Shown: positions 1-10,795, counted from the stretch's first letter. The stretch: 64,000 nucleotides of DNA from Actinomycetes bacterium (GCA_021793235.1 JAJYTD010000001.1:62001-126000); one strand, 5' to 3'. Translations and numbers: made by a program. Notes: generated by a model not told the origin, from the letters alone.

Positions 1-111
1 AAGGTGGCCGCAGCGGGGGCACTGGTCGGTGCCGTCATGAAGGCCACCCGAGGCCAGGCCGATGCCGGCCGCGCACGCGAACTCATCCTGGAAAGGCTCG
101 GGGCGCAGTGA
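1..111 (+). CDS. gatB: GatB, aspartyl/glutamyl-tRNA amidotransferase subunit B (C-terminal end only)
   Basis: The first 36 codons are open from base 1 and end at TGA 109-111. The peptide contains [16 protein letters not shown], the characteristic end of the GatB tail domain. In the family, GatB with GatA and GatC converts mischarged Glu-tRNA(Gln) or Asp-tRNA(Asn) to the amidated form; the tail domain grips the tRNA. Everything upstream lies outside the window. Identification rests on a short but very conserved motif. Confidence 0.88.
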   Translation, partial: KVAAAGALVGAVMKATRGQADAGRARELILERLGAQ

Positions 112-830
112 GTCCGTACGTGGTGGACGGGAAGGACTGCGCACGTACGGTGATCGCGCTGTCGCCGTGTCTCTGCACGTTCTCTATCGGAGCGTGACAT
201 TGACTGAATAGCGTGGCCGGGGGAATCCGAATCGTGCAGCGAGGGGTCGACAGATATCGCGGATCGTCACGCCAGGCGGGTTCGGTGCGGCGAGGCACCA
301 TCGACCGGCGCGGTCTCCGCTGTTCGCGCCCTGTCTGAGCGCAGGACCGGTCCCGGGACCAGATCGCGTCCCTCTCGGGTGAGTCGGCCGAGCCTATGGC
401 GCGGTGCAGGAGGAGGTGCAATTCGATGACCACGTTGCACAGACGCGCATGAACTCTCCTGAGATGGAGCGTCGGCGTCTGGACGAGGAGTCCACTACGG
501 GCGGGTGTTCTGCGCCGTCGATGCGACGGTAGCGCGGGCCGGGATACGGATCCGCGCCCGGCCACGGGGCCGCCGCGATCACGTCCGGCAGACCGGTCGC
601 GGTCGGCACATCCCACGCTGCCGCACGGGCCCCGTAGGGGCGTGCGGCACAGTCGGGTTCCGGCCACGGGCCTGTGAAGGTGTCCGTGCGGGAACACACC
701 CCGGAAGGAGGCGGGTGCCGCTCCTCCGGCCTGAGCGCCGGGGCGGTTGCGCCCAACAACAGATGATGACCGCTGTCGTGGCGGGACACGGTTCCCACCT
801 CGCCTTCATCGGATTCCGCGGAGGAACGCG
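112..830. other. 719-base gap without a convincing gene
   Basis: This lies between the gatB stop and the GGDEF-EAL gene. Short open frames exist on both strands, but their translations are arginine-rich and have no recognisable fold, which is typical of frames in GC-rich DNA. The last 230 bases contain several GC-rich inverted repeats just ahead of the cyclic-di-GMP gene. I looked for a c-di-GMP riboswitch there and did not find its conserved core. A long 5' leader is possible but not shown. Confidence 0.4.
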
Positions 831-3536
831 ATGAAGGCCGACTCCCGCTTCTGGCTCGGGGGCATCGTAGCGATCACCCTGCTGTACGCCTCGGGGACGC
901 TCATCGCCTCCGGGGACATGTCGCTGACCACACGGCTCGGAAGCTGGCCTACGGCTGTGGCGGCCGGTGCGGCGGCAGCCTCGCTGCTGTATGCGGCGCG
1001 GCGGCGCGCCGCGAGCGCGGCCGACAGCGAGGCCAACGCCGATGGCGCCGACGGTGCGGCTGCGCTGCGCTTCCTCGGCTTTGCCGCGCTGGCCTGGTGT
1101 GCGGGTGCCCTCACCTACGCCATTACCGGTCTGCTCAGCACCAACGCGGCGTTCTCCCTGACCTTCGGTGACCTGTTCGCGTTATTCGCGCTCCCCCTGT
1201 TCGTGCTGGGGTTCGTCCGTTTCGCGCCATTGCCGAGCGGATTCCGCTCAGCCATCCGGCATTTCACCGACAGCTATGTCTGCGCTGCCGCGCTGTTCTC
1301 GGTCGTGTGGCTGCTGCTCTTCGCTCCTCTCTACAGCGAGCTGGGGGAGGGGGCCGGGTTCCTGGCGTTCGCGCTCGTGTACCCGGTCGCCGACATCGCC
1401 GTGGTCTGCCTGCTGGCGCCACTGGTGTTAACCTCCCCGCACAGCACGCGCCGGGCGGTGCTGCTCGCGACCGGGGCGTTCGTCATCATCTGCGGTGCCG
1501 ACCTCATCGGCGCGGTCTCACGCCTCACGGGCGAGGCACTGGCCGGAGGCATCGAATACCCGGTGCGGTTGCTCGGCTTCGCGCTGCTGGGGAGCCTGCC
1601 CTGGCTGATCAGGGAGAGCGCCGGCACCGAACCGCGCCGGATCACCGGGCGCGGCCTCTACCGGTTCGCGCCGGAGATCGCCGCGTTGGGCGCACTGTCC
1701 ATCGCCGCGGTGGTGCTCACGGTCAGCGGGATACGGCTGGAGGGCCTGGCGCCGGTGCTGCCTCTGGCGGCGGGTTCGGCCGTGATCGTGCTGCTGGTCC
1801 GAATGGTCGGCCTGTTGGAGGAGAACGCGACGCTGACGCGCATGGTGGCAACGCGTGAACGGCACTTCCACGAGTTGGCCAGGAACAGTGGCGACGTCAT
1901 CCTGATCCTCGACTCCGATGCCCGGATCTTCTACGTCAGCTCGGGAGCAGCAGAGACGTTCGGCTACCGGCTGGACGATGTCCTTGCTGAGCCGATCACC
2001 GCGATCGTGCATCCGGAGGACCTGCCTGAGGTGAACGCGGCGATGTCGGCGTTCAAACGAGGGGTGGACGAGGGTGTACACCTGCGGGTCCGAGTGCGGG
2101 CCGCCGACGGTACGTGGCGGCACACCGAGTCGACCGCCTCTCTGTACGAGCAGCCCGGAGAACCTGATCGGCTGCTGGTGACCACACGCGACATCAGTGC
2201 CCAGGTGGCGCTGGAGGACCAGGTCAACCACTTGACGTTCCACGATGGCATCACCGGGCTGCCCAACCGGGCCTATCTGGAGGAGCGCGCCCGCGAGGTG
2301 CTGGCCCGCCGCGCGTGGGCCGAGGACGGCCCCGGAGAGGTCGCCGCGGTCTTCCTGGATCTTGACGGGTTCACCGCCGTGAACGACTCGGCCGGCCACA
2401 CCTTCGGCGACTACTTGCTCGCGCAGGCCGCGCGGCGGTTGCGGGCGACCACCACGTCCGGTGTCACGCTCGCCCGCTGGGGCGGCGACGAGTTCGCCGT
2501 GCTGGTCGAGGAGAGTGTCTACGCGCAGCAGGTGGTGGACCTGGCCGAGCGGCTGGTCCGGGTCATCAGCGCCGAGCCCTTCCAGGTGGCCGACCGGGAG
2601 GTCGTGCTCACGGCCAGCGCGGGCGTGGCCTTCGCCGAACCGGGAATGGACAGCGGCGAACTGCTGCGCAATGCCGACATGGCGATGGCCCGCGCCAAGG
2701 AGCAGGGGGGCGGCGGACGGCTGGAGATCTATGCCGCGGACATGCACGCCAAGGTCGTGAGCCGGCTGGAGTTGCAGACCGAGCTGCGTCAGGCCATGGC
2801 CAACGGCGACTTCGTACTGGAGTACCAGCCGGTAGTGGATCTGGAGACGTCACAGGTCACCGCGGTCGAGGCGCTGGTGCGCTGGCGGCGCGGCGACGAA
2901 CTGGTCCTGCCGGAGACGTTCATCGGGCCGACGGAGGAGTCGGGGCTGATCACATCACTGGGGGAGTGGGTCCTCCGGGAGGCGTGCGAGAGGGTCGCGC
3001 TGTGGCGCGCCTCGGACTGGAAGATAGCGCTGTCGGTGAACCTTTCGGTAAAGCAGATCCTGTCGCCGGGGTTTGTCGAAACGGTGGCCGGTGTGCTCGC
3101 CGAAAGCGGGCTGCCCGCCGAGGTGCTCACCATGGAGGTCGACGAGGAGGTGCTGCTGGAAAACCCCGGAGAAGCGGTGGAGCGCCTAGCGGAGCTGAGG
3201 AGGCTCGGCGTGCGGTTGGCCATCGACGACTTCGGCATGGGCTATGCCTCGCTGGCGCACCTGCGCGAACTGCGGGTGGACGCGATCAAGATCGACCCGT
3301 CCTTCATCCAGGACCTCGGCTCTGACAGTACCGTCACCCTGCTCAGCCATACGATCATCCGGCTGGGCCAGGACCTCGGCATGCAGGTCATCGCCGAGGG
3401 CATCGAGCGCCCAGAGCAGCTTGAACAGCTGCGCACCATGGGCTGCGGCTACGGGCAGGGCTTCCTTGTGGCCCGCCCCATGGTGGCCGAGGGGGTCGAA
3501 GCCCTGGTCGGCGACGAGGCGGGCATTCCGCTTTAG
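831..3536 (+). CDS. Membrane-anchored PAS-GGDEF-EAL protein (diguanylate cyclase/phosphodiesterase)
   Basis: The 901-residue protein is built to make and/or break the second messenger cyclic di-GMP. ATG 831 follows GGAGG with good spacing; upstream in-frame starts lack a ribosome site. Residues 8-326 hold about ten hydrophobic segments, a membrane sensor of unknown signal. A PAS-like domain spans about 345-458. The GGDEF domain has an intact GGDEF at 551-555. The EAL domain keeps the catalytic set: E680-A-L, SVNLS near 736, DDFG 799-802, K820, E856 and Q876. The RxxD inhibitory site that normally sits five residues before GGDEF is replaced by TSGV. Both active sites look usable, so net activity cannot be predicted. 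The protein is encoded alone, ahead of the ilv operon. Confidence 0.9.
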   Translation: MKADSRFWLGGIVAITLLYASGTLIASGDMSLTTRLGSWPTAVAAGAAAASLLYAARRRAASAADSEANADGADGAAALRFLGFAALAWCAGALTYAITGLLSTNAAFSLTFGDLFALFALPLFVLGFVRFAPLPSGFRSAIRHFTDSYVCAAALFSVVWLLLFAPLYSELGEGAGFLAFALVYPVADIAVVCLLAPLVLTSPHSTRRAVLLATGAFVIICGADLIGAVSRLTGEALAGGIEYPVRLLGFALLGSLPWLIRESAGTEPRRITGRGLYRFAPEIAALGALSIAAVVLTVSGIRLEGLAPVLPLAAGSAVIVLLVRMVGLLEENATLTRMVATRERHFHELARNSGDVILILDSDARIFYVSSGAAETFGYRLDDVLAEPITAIVHPEDLPEVNAAMSAFKRGVDEGVHLRVRVRAADGTWRHTESTASLYEQPGEPDRLLVTTRDISAQVALEDQVNHLTFHDGITGLPNRAYLEERAREVLARRAWAEDGPGEVAAVFLDLDGFTAVNDSAGHTFGDYLLAQAARRLRATTTSGVTLARWGGDEFAVLVEESVYAQQVVDLAERLVRVISAEPFQVADREVVLTASAGVAFAEPGMDSGELLRNADMAMARAKEQGGGGRLEIYAADMHAKVVSRLELQTELRQAMANGDFVLEYQPVVDLETSQVTAVEALVRWRRGDELVLPETFIGPTEESGLITSLGEWVLREACERVALWRASDWKIALSVNLSVKQILSPGFVETVAGVLAESGLPAEVLTMEVDEEVLLENPGEAVERLAELRRLGVRLAIDDFGMGYASLAHLRELRVDAIKIDPSFIQDLGSDSTVTLLSHTIIRLGQDLGMQVIAEGIERPEQLEQLRTMGCGYGQGFLVARPMVAEGVEALVGDEAGIPL

Positions 3537-3733
3537 CCCGGGCCCCGGTCAGCCCGCGGCCCGGCCGGCGGGGCTCGCGGAATCCGCCGGTGGCGCCCTC
3601 CGTGTTCCGGGTGTTTTCGGCAATGGGACACAGGGCTTCGCCTGAAGAGGGTTACCTGCGCTGCAGTCGTATGCTGAACATCACATCTCAAATAGCGAGA
3701 TAAAGTGCCGTTCCGTTTGACGGAGTGCCGCCT
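3537..3733. other. Gap between the GGDEF-EAL gene and the ilvB leader
   Basis: It contains no gene. The first 70 bases are GC-rich with overlapping short inverted repeats that could end the upstream transcript. From about 3660 the base composition becomes more AT-rich, as expected for a promoter region; the inverted repeat and promoter-like boxes there are listed separately. Confidence 0.5.
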
Positions 3734-3746
3734 CCTCGGTCATCGT
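3685..3746 (+). promoter_or_regulatory. Candidate operator and promoter for the ilvB leader
   Basis: An inverted repeat ATCTC-N7-GAGAT lies at 3685-3701. Downstream, TTGACG (3717-3722), 18 bases, then CATCGT (3741-3746) is followed after 7 bases by the GTG of the leader peptide, fitting a leaderless transcript. A second possible -10, TAAAGT at 3701-3706, would start transcription near 3713. The sequence does not decide between them. Confidence 0.4.
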
Positions 3747-3753
3747 TGAAACC

Positions 3754-3804
3754 GTGCAGAGCAACTTCCTCATTCTCGTACTTGGTCAGCGCGCAGTCAG
3801 CTGA
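3754..3804 (+). CDS. ilvB leader peptide (16 residues, Leu/Ile/Val rich)
   Basis: A GTG-started frame encodes (M)[15 protein letters not shown] and stops at TGA 3802. Five consecutive codons, CTC ATT CTC GTA CTT (3769-3783), read all three branched-chain amino acids made by the downstream operon. The ILVLG core is typical of actinobacterial ilvB leader peptides. Translation would act as the sensor: scarce charged Leu, Ile or Val tRNA stalls the ribosome over the control codons. No Shine-Dalgarno is visible, so the message may be leaderless. Confidence 0.82.
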   Translation: MQSNFLILVLGQRAVS

Positions 3805-3825
3805 CCGAGGTACCGGCTGCGCGCT

Positions 3826-3859
3826 CCCCTCAACCGCACGACGCGGTGAGGGGTTTTTT
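3826..3859 (+). terminator. Intrinsic terminator of the ilvB attenuator
   Basis: CCCCTC-(A)-ACCGC pairs with GCGGT-GAGGGG around the loop ACGAC, followed immediately by six T (3854-3859). It lies between the leader peptide and ilvB, so it can only serve as a conditional terminator. Confidence 0.88.
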
Positions 3860-3905
3860 GTTGCCAGGCACACCCGACTACGAGCCCTCTCTGAAGGATC
3901 TTGTG

Positions 3906-5666
3906 ATGACCGAGCAGATGACCGGAGCCCAATCGCTCATCAGGTCGCTGGAGCATGCCGGCGTCGATGTGGTTTTCGGGATTCCCGGGGGGGCGATCCT
4001 CCCCGCCTACGATCCCCTCTACGACTCCGCGCGTGTACGTCACATCCTCATGCGACACGAGCAGGGCGCCGGCCACGCGGCGGAGGGCTACGCCTATGCC
4101 ACCGGCCGCCCGGGTGTCTGCATGGCGACGAGCGGCCCTGGAGCGACCAACCTCGTGACACCGCTCGCCGACGCGCACATGGACTCCGTTCCCATGGTCG
4201 CCATCACCGGTCAGGTGGCCTCTCCCGCGATCGGTACCGATGCCTTCCAGGAAGCCGACATCTGCGGCATCACAATGCCGATCACCAAGCACAACTACCT
4301 GGTCCGGGACCCCGCTGAGATCCCGCGCACGATCGCCGAAGCGTTCCACATCGCTTCCACCGGCCGGCCCGGCCCGGTGCTGGTGGACATCGCCAAGGAC
4401 GCCCTCCAGCGCCAGACCGAATTCGCCTGGCCGCATCGACTGGACATGCCGGGGTACCGGCCGGTCACCAAGCCGCACGGCAAGCAGGTCCGGGAAGCCG
4501 CCCGAATGATCGCTGAAGCCCGCCGTCCAGTCCTCTACGTCGGCGGCGGTGTGCTGCGCTCCGGCGCCGCACAGGAGTTGCGCGTTCTGGCCGAGCTCAC
4601 CGGCCTGCCGGTCGTCACCACGTTGATGGCGCGCGGAATCTTCCCCGACAGTCATCCCCAGCACCTGGGCATGCCCGGTATGCACGGCAGCGTCACCGCC
4701 GTGGGCTCGCTGCAGAAAGCCGATCTGATCGTCGCGCTGGGCGCCCGCTTCGATGACCGGGTCACCGGCAAGCTGGACAGCTTCGCCCCTGACGCCAAGA
4801 TCGTGCACGCCGACATCGACCCGGCCGAGATCTCCAAGAACCGCCACGCCGATGTGCCGATCGTCGGCGACTGCCGCGAGGTCATCGCCGACCTGGTCGT
4901 CGCGGTCCGCAACGACCAGGCCGAGGGCCGACACGGTGACTACGCCGCCTGGTGGGCGCAGCTCGACCGGCTGCGTGAGGTCTACCCGCTCGGCTATGAG
5001 GAGGCCGACGACGGCAGCCTGTCCCCTCAGCGCGTCATCCAGCGTCTCGGAGAGATCGTCGGGCCGGATGCCGCCTACGTCGCCGGGGTCGGCCAGCACC
5101 AGATGTGGGCCGCGCAGTTCATCGGATATGAGAATCCGGGGACGTTCATCAACTCCGGCGGCCTGGGCACCATGGGCTTCTCCGTCCCGGCCGCGCTCGG
5201 GGCCAAGGTCGGCAACCCGGACCGGACCGTCTGGGCGGTCGACGGCGACGGCTGCTTCCAGATGACCAATCAGGAGCTCGCCACCTGCGCGGTCGAGGGC
5301 ATCCCGATCAAGGTCGCGGTCATCAACAACGGGAACCTCGGCATGGTCCGCCAATGGCAGACGCTGTTCTACGAGGGCCGCTACTCCAACACCAACCTGC
5401 AGACTGCGCCCATGGACGAAAAAGTCCGCATCCCCGACTTCGTCCGCCTGGCGGAGGCATACGGTTGTGTCGGGCTGCGCTGTGACCGCACCGAGGACAT
5501 CGACGCCACCATCGAAAAGGCGATGGCGGTCGACGACGCCCCCGTCGTCATCGACTTCTCCGTCAACCACGACGCGATGGTCTGGCCGATGGTCGGTCCC
5601 GGTATCAGCAACGACAACATCCAGTACGCGCGCGACATGGCGCCCGACTGGGACGACGAGGACTAG
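3906..5666 (+). CDS. ilvB: Acetolactate synthase (acetohydroxyacid synthase), catalytic subunit
   Basis: This 586-residue thiamine-diphosphate enzyme condenses two pyruvates to acetolactate (valine and leucine route) or pyruvate plus 2-oxobutyrate to acetohydroxybutyrate (isoleucine route). The N-terminal domain carries the catalytic glutamate context [13 protein letters not shown]; a central FAD-binding-type domain follows, and the TPP/Mg motif [12 protein letters not shown]...NNGNLGMV is near the C-terminus. The frame is open upstream to 3846, but that would begin inside the attenuator stem. ATG 3906, with GAAGGAT about eight bases before it, is the better start. It heads ilvB-ilvN-ilvC and is controlled by the attenuator just upstream. 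The partner IlvN gives feedback inhibition. Confidence 0.96.
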   Translation: MTEQMTGAQSLIRSLEHAGVDVVFGIPGGAILPAYDPLYDSARVRHILMRHEQGAGHAAEGYAYATGRPGVCMATSGPGATNLVTPLADAHMDSVPMVAITGQVASPAIGTDAFQEADICGITMPITKHNYLVRDPAEIPRTIAEAFHIASTGRPGPVLVDIAKDALQRQTEFAWPHRLDMPGYRPVTKPHGKQVREAARMIAEARRPVLYVGGGVLRSGAAQELRVLAELTGLPVVTTLMARGIFPDSHPQHLGMPGMHGSVTAVGSLQKADLIVALGARFDDRVTGKLDSFAPDAKIVHADIDPAEISKNRHADVPIVGDCREVIADLVVAVRNDQAEGRHGDYAAWWAQLDRLREVYPLGYEEADDGSLSPQRVIQRLGEIVGPDAAYVAGVGQHQMWAAQFIGYENPGTFINSGGLGTMGFSVPAALGAKVGNPDRTVWAVDGDGCFQMTNQELATCAVEGIPIKVAVINNGNLGMVRQWQTLFYEGRYSNTNLQTAPMDEKVRIPDFVRLAEAYGCVGLRCDRTEDIDATIEKAMAVDDAPVVIDFSVNHDAMVWPMVGPGISNDNIQYARDMAPDWDDED

Positions 5667-5690
5667 GAAAACGAAAGGGCAACGACCTCT

Positions 5691-7320
<1,630 letters not shown>

Positions 7321-7330
7321 CAGCCGGATC

Positions 7331-7366
7331 CCGGTCGGGGCGGGCCCTCGGGCCCGCCCCGACCGG
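7331..7366 (+). terminator. Hairpin after ilvC
   Basis: CCGGTCGGGGCGGGCC pairs perfectly over 16 bp with 7351-7366 around a 4-base loop. No T-run follows; strong GC stems without U-tails are common ends of actinomycete operons. It lies 10 bases after the ilvC stop. Confidence 0.6.
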
Positions 7367-7534
7367 TGCCGAGAGAGCGGTTCAGCGGCCCGAATGCGCG
7401 TTTCCGACCCTTTCCATTCGTGTTTCCCATCGGCGCACTAGACTTTCCGTGGCCGTAATACCCGACCGAGCCCCACCCGGATGGGCCGGCCGCAACCGGT
7501 GCGGTCACGTCGCAACCCATATAAGGATCACGCT

Positions 7535-9121
7535 GTGCCCAAACCCTCCGTACTCGTCGCGGAAGAACTCTCGCCCGCCGGACTCGCCCTGTTGGAGGGG
7601 GACTTCGAGGTTCGCCACACCAACGGTGCCGATCGATCCCAGCTGCTGCCGGCCCTCGCCGACGCCGACGCCCTGATCGTGCGCAGTGCGACACAGGTGG
7701 ACGCCGAGGCCCTGGCCGCCGCTCCCAAGCTCAAGGTGGTGGCGCGCGCCGGCGTGGGACTGGACAACGTCGACGTCGACGCGTCCACGAAGGCCGGCGT
7801 TCTGGTGGTGAACGCGCCCACGTCCAATATCATCAGCGCCGCCGAACAGGCCATCAACCTGCTGCTGGCCTGTGCCCGCAACACCGCTCCGGCGCACAAC
7901 GCCCTGGTCAACGGTGAGTGGAAGCGTTCCAAGTACACGGGCGTGGAGCTCTATGACAAGACAGTCGGTATCGTCGGCCTCGGCCGCATCGGTGCGCTCG
8001 TAGCCCAGCGGCTGTCGGCCTTCGGGACCCGGATCATCTCCTACGACCCGTTCGTGCAGCCGGCCCGGGCCGCGCAGATCGGCGTGGAGATGGTCAGTCT
8101 GGACAACCTCCTGCGACGCAGCGACTTCATCACGATCCACCTGCCCAAGAACAAGGACACCGTCGGCCTGATCGGCGACGACGCACTGGCCAAGGTCAAG
8201 CCGAGCGTCCGCGTCATCAACGCGGCGCGCGGCGGCATCCTCGACGAGGACGCGCTCTACCGCGCGCTCAAGGACGGGCGGGTCGCCGGTGCCGGCATCG
8301 ATGTCTGGGCCAAGGAGCCCTGCACCGACAGCCCGCTGTTCGAATTCGAGAACGTGGTCGTGGCCCCGCATCTGGGCGCCAGCACGCACGAGGCGCAGGA
8401 GAAGGCCGGAACGCAGGTGGCGCGCTCGGTCAAACTGGCGCTCTCGGGCGAGTTCGTCCCCGACGCGGTCAACGTGCAGGGCGGCGCGGTCGCCGAAGAC
8501 ATCAAACCCGGCCTGCCGCTCACCGAGAAGCTGGGCCGCATCTTCACCGCGCTGGCCGGGGGTGTCGCCAGCCGTATCGACGTCGAGGTCCGCGGCGAGA
8601 TCGCGACGCACGACGTCAAGGTCCTCGAACTCGCCGCCCTCAAGGGTGTGTTCGGCGACGTCGTCGAAGAGGCGGTCACCTTCGTCAACGCCCCGCTGCT
8701 GGCCAAGGAGCGCGGGGTCGAGGTCAACCTGGTCACCAGCGAGGACAGCGGGGACTGGCGCAACCTCATCACCGTCCGCGGTGTGCTGCCGGACGGCCAG
8801 AAGGTGTCGGTGTCGGGTACGCTCTCCGGCCCGCGCCACGCCGAGAAGCTGGTCGAGATCAACGGCTACAGCATGGAGATCCCGCTCAGCGAGCACATGG
8901 CCTTCTTCTCTTACGAGGACCGCCCCGGCATCGTCGGCACGGTCGGCGCCCTGCTCGGCGAGGCCCGGATCAACATCGCCGGCATGCAGGTCAGCCGGGA
9001 CGAGGAAGGCGGAAAGGCGCTGATCACGCTGACCGTCGACTCCGCCATTCCGGACACCACCCTGGGAGCGATCTCCACCGAGATCCGCTCCGAGACCACC
9101 CGCCAGGTGGATCTGGACTAG
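7535..9121 (+). CDS. serA: D-3-phosphoglycerate dehydrogenase (long, ACT-containing form)
   Basis: The 528-residue enzyme oxidises 3-phosphoglycerate to phosphohydroxypyruvate with NAD, the committing step of serine synthesis. The catalytic core has VVARAGVGLDNVDV, the nucleotide-binding GLGRIG, NAARGGILDEDALY, and the catalytic His region APHLGASTHEAQEKA. An intervening allosteric substrate-binding domain and a C-terminal ACT domain (FFSYEDRPGIVGTVG...AGMQVSRDEEGG) follow, as in the mycobacterial type inhibited by serine. The frame opens at 7481, but GTG 7535 has AAGGATCA in front and gives the standard N-terminus (PKPSVLVAEELS). It is transcribed separately from ilvC. Confidence 0.95.
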   Translation: MPKPSVLVAEELSPAGLALLEGDFEVRHTNGADRSQLLPALADADALIVRSATQVDAEALAAAPKLKVVARAGVGLDNVDVDASTKAGVLVVNAPTSNIISAAEQAINLLLACARNTAPAHNALVNGEWKRSKYTGVELYDKTVGIVGLGRIGALVAQRLSAFGTRIISYDPFVQPARAAQIGVEMVSLDNLLRRSDFITIHLPKNKDTVGLIGDDALAKVKPSVRVINAARGGILDEDALYRALKDGRVAGAGIDVWAKEPCTDSPLFEFENVVVAPHLGASTHEAQEKAGTQVARSVKLALSGEFVPDAVNVQGGAVAEDIKPGLPLTEKLGRIFTALAGGVASRIDVEVRGEIATHDVKVLELAALKGVFGDVVEEAVTFVNAPLLAKERGVEVNLVTSEDSGDWRNLITVRGVLPDGQKVSVSGTLSGPRHAEKLVEINGYSMEIPLSEHMAFFSYEDRPGIVGTVGALLGEARINIAGMQVSRDEEGGKALITLTVDSAIPDTTLGAISTEIRSETTRQVDLD

Positions 9122-9158
9122 GTGTACTGACCTGAGAGGTTGGTTACGCGGGTGGCGA

Positions 9159-9196
9159 GAGGGCCGTCCGTGCGCCCCGGCGCACGGACGGCCCTC
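9159..9196 (+). terminator. Hairpin after serA
   Basis: A 17-bp perfect stem (9159-9175 with 9180-9196) has a CCCG loop, 37 bases after the serA stop. It lacks a T-run. Confidence 0.6.
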
Positions 9197-9501
9197 GGGT
9201 TCTGGCAGGCGGCCGCCTCGCTGCTGGGGAGGGCTGGGGTATAGCCGGATGCTTGGACATCCGATATTCTGTCGTCCTAGGAGATAGGCGCTCAGTGATG
9301 ACGCTGGCGCCTCGCGCAGGGCCCCGTATCCGCACCGATCCGGTGCACGCGGCGGTCACCCCGGTAAGGCGATCCCACCGGAACGCGCGCCACCCCGCCG
9401 AAGGTCCCGGCAGAGAGACCGCGCTGTCCGCGGCATACTCGCCGTTTCTCGTGCCTTTGGTGCGCCACGTCCGCCAGACCTCGATATCGAGGAGGATCGC
9501 C
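9197..9501. promoter_or_regulatory. serA-leuB gap with a candidate regulatory site
   Basis: No convincing gene is visible before 9502. Two marks stand out: an inverted repeat CGGAT-N8-ATCCG (9246-9263) and the string GATATTCTGTCGTCC (9263-9277). A close relative of the latter, GATATTGCCGTCC, lies between ndgR and leuC at 22438-22450, suggesting a shared operator for leucine genes. TTGGAC (9253-9258) and TAGGAG (9278-9283) could be promoter boxes, but the spacing is 19. Confidence 0.35.
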
Positions 9502-9606
9502 ATGTACGACACCGCTCCGGACCCGGCCGAGGCCGAGAACGAGGCCACCCGCGCCGTTCAGGCAGCCCTGGACCGCCGTGACAACGGCGGCTCCACGGGG
9601 CGCTAG
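9502..9606 (+). CDS. Small protein of 34 residues, function unknown
   Basis: ATG 9502 sits eight bases behind GAGGAGGA, one of the best ribosome sites in the window. The peptide MYDTAPDPAEAENEATR... is acidic and helical-looking, with no membrane segment or known motif. It lies between serA and leuB on the same strand. The same frame is open upstream to 9253, but that part looks non-coding. The ribosome site and early-codon composition argue for a real short gene; no function can be assigned. Confidence 0.5.
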   Translation: MYDTAPDPAEAENEATRAVQAALDRRDNGGSTGR

Positions 9607-9653
9607 TCTTGCCTCATCGACCGTTTCGCCTTCTCTCACCACGGGAGGAGGCG

Positions 9654-9681
9654 CCCGGCTGCCCGCCCGCGGGCAGCCGGG
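9654..9681 (+). terminator. Hairpin between the 34-residue ORF and leuB
   Basis: CCCGGCTGCCCGC pairs perfectly over 13 bp with 9669-9681 with only CC between the arms. It lies 48 bases after the small ORF and 47 before leuB. It could end the small transcript or fold in the leuB leader; no T-run or leader peptide is visible. Confidence 0.45.
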
Positions 9682-9727
9682 TCCGCGTCGGTACTGAGAC
9701 CACCATCAAAGTAGAGGCTGGGCTTTT

Positions 9728-10795
9728 ATGGCTGCGCGCACCGTGAAGTTGGCCGTCATCCCCGGCGACGGAATCGGACCCGAGGTCGTCGCAGAGGGGC
9801 TGAAGGTCCTCTCCGCCGTCGTCCCTGAGCATGACGCCGCGCTCGATACGACCGAATACGAACTCGGTGCCAAGCGGTGGCATGCCACCGGCGAGACACT
9901 CCCCGACTCCGTGGAGGAGGAGCTCCGCGGCCACGAGGCCATCTTCCTCGGCGCGGTGGGCGACCCGTCGGTGCCCAGCGGGGTGCTGGAACGCGGCCTT
10001 CTGCTGCGGCTGCGCTTCACCTTCGCGCACTACGTCAACCTGCGCCCGATCCGGTTGTACCCCGGCGTGGCAACGCCACTGGCCGGAGTGGACCCCGATG
10101 ACATCGACATGCTCGTGGTCCGCGAGGGGACCGAGGGGCCCTACGCGGGGATGGGCGGGGTGCTGCGCAAGGGCACGCCCGGCGAGATCGCCACCCAGGA
10201 CAGCGTCAACACGCGCTTCGGCGTGGAGCGCGTCGTGCGCTACGCCTTCGAGAAGGCCGCGGCCCGCCCCCGAAAGAAGCTCACGCTCGTGCACAAGGAC
10301 AACGTCCTGACGTTCGCCGGCGAGTTGTGGCAGCGCGTCGTCCGCGAGGTCGGCGCGGAGTACCCGCAGGTCGCGGTCGACTACCTCCATGTCGACGCCG
10401 CCACCATGTTCTTCGTGTCGCAGCCGCAGCGCTTCGACGTCGTGGTCACCGACAACCTGTTCGGCGACATCATCACCGACCTCGGTGCCGCCGTCGCCGG
10501 CGGGATCGGCCTGGCCGCGAGCGGCAACATCAACCCCGAGAACGACTTCCCCAGCATGTTCGAGCCGGTGCACGGCTCGGCCCCCGACATCGCGGGCCAG
10601 GGCACGGCCGACCCCACCGCTACGATCCTGTCGTCGGCGATCATGCTGGACCACCTGGGCCTGGCCGCCGCCGCCCGGCAGGTCGAGCGAGCCGTCGCCG
10701 AGGACCTGCAGGCGCGGGCGGAGGAGGGCCTCGGCGAGCGTTCCACTGCCCAGATCGGCGATGACATCGCCAAGCGAGTAACCGGGCAGGGCTGA
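9728..10795 (+). CDS. leuB: 3-isopropylmalate dehydrogenase
   Basis: The 355-residue enzyme oxidises and decarboxylates 3-isopropylmalate to 2-ketoisocaproate, the third step of leucine synthesis; it may also serve the citramalate route to isoleucine. It belongs to the isocitrate/isopropylmalate dehydrogenase family: [14 protein letters not shown] at the N-terminus, [12 protein letters not shown] in the substrate loop, HKDNVL, and the Mg/NAD signature [17 protein letters not shown]. The end shows [19 protein letters not shown] 9728 gives the usual start. leuC and leuD are about 12 kb away on the same strand; leuA is not in the window. Confidence 0.96.
   Translation: MAARTVKLAVIPGDGIGPEVVAEGLKVLSAVVPEHDAALDTTEYELGAKRWHATGETLPDSVEEELRGHEAIFLGAVGDPSVPSGVLERGLLLRLRFTFAHYVNLRPIRLYPGVATPLAGVDPDDIDMLVVREGTEGPYAGMGGVLRKGTPGEIATQDSVNTRFGVERVVRYAFEKAAARPRKKLTLVHKDNVLTFAGELWQRVVREVGAEYPQVAVDYLHVDAATMFFVSQPQRFDVVVTDNLFGDIITDLGAAVAGGIGLAASGNINPENDFPSMFEPVHGSAPDIAGQGTADPTATILSSAIMLDHLGLAAAARQVERAVAEDLQARAEEGLGERSTAQIGDDIAKRVTGQG

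Larger units (their letters stand above)
3734..3859 (+). promoter_or_regulatory. Transcription attenuator of the ilvB-ilvN-ilvC operon
   Basis: Segment 3800-3810 can pair with two partners: 3781-3790 (10-bp stem CTTGGTCAGC/GCTGACCGAG) or, if transcribed, 3734-3742 (9-bp perfect CCTCGGTCA/TGACCGAGG). A third stem joins 3788-3796 to 3817-3825 (AGCGCGCAG/CTGCGCGCT) and conflicts with the first. A strong terminator follows at 3826-3859. Overlap of alternative stems with the leader peptide codons is the hallmark of ribosome-controlled attenuation; the exact antiterminator is inferred. Confidence 0.75.

Noticed and set aside
600-830. Possible cyclic-di-GMP riboswitch before the GGDEF-EAL gene
   Set aside because: The conserved riboswitch core and receptor segments could not be found; only general GC-rich inverted repeats are present.
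9606-9727. Leucine leader peptide before leuB
   Set aside because: A 13-bp hairpin exists, but no short frame with Leu codons, a stop and a T-tailed terminator was found.
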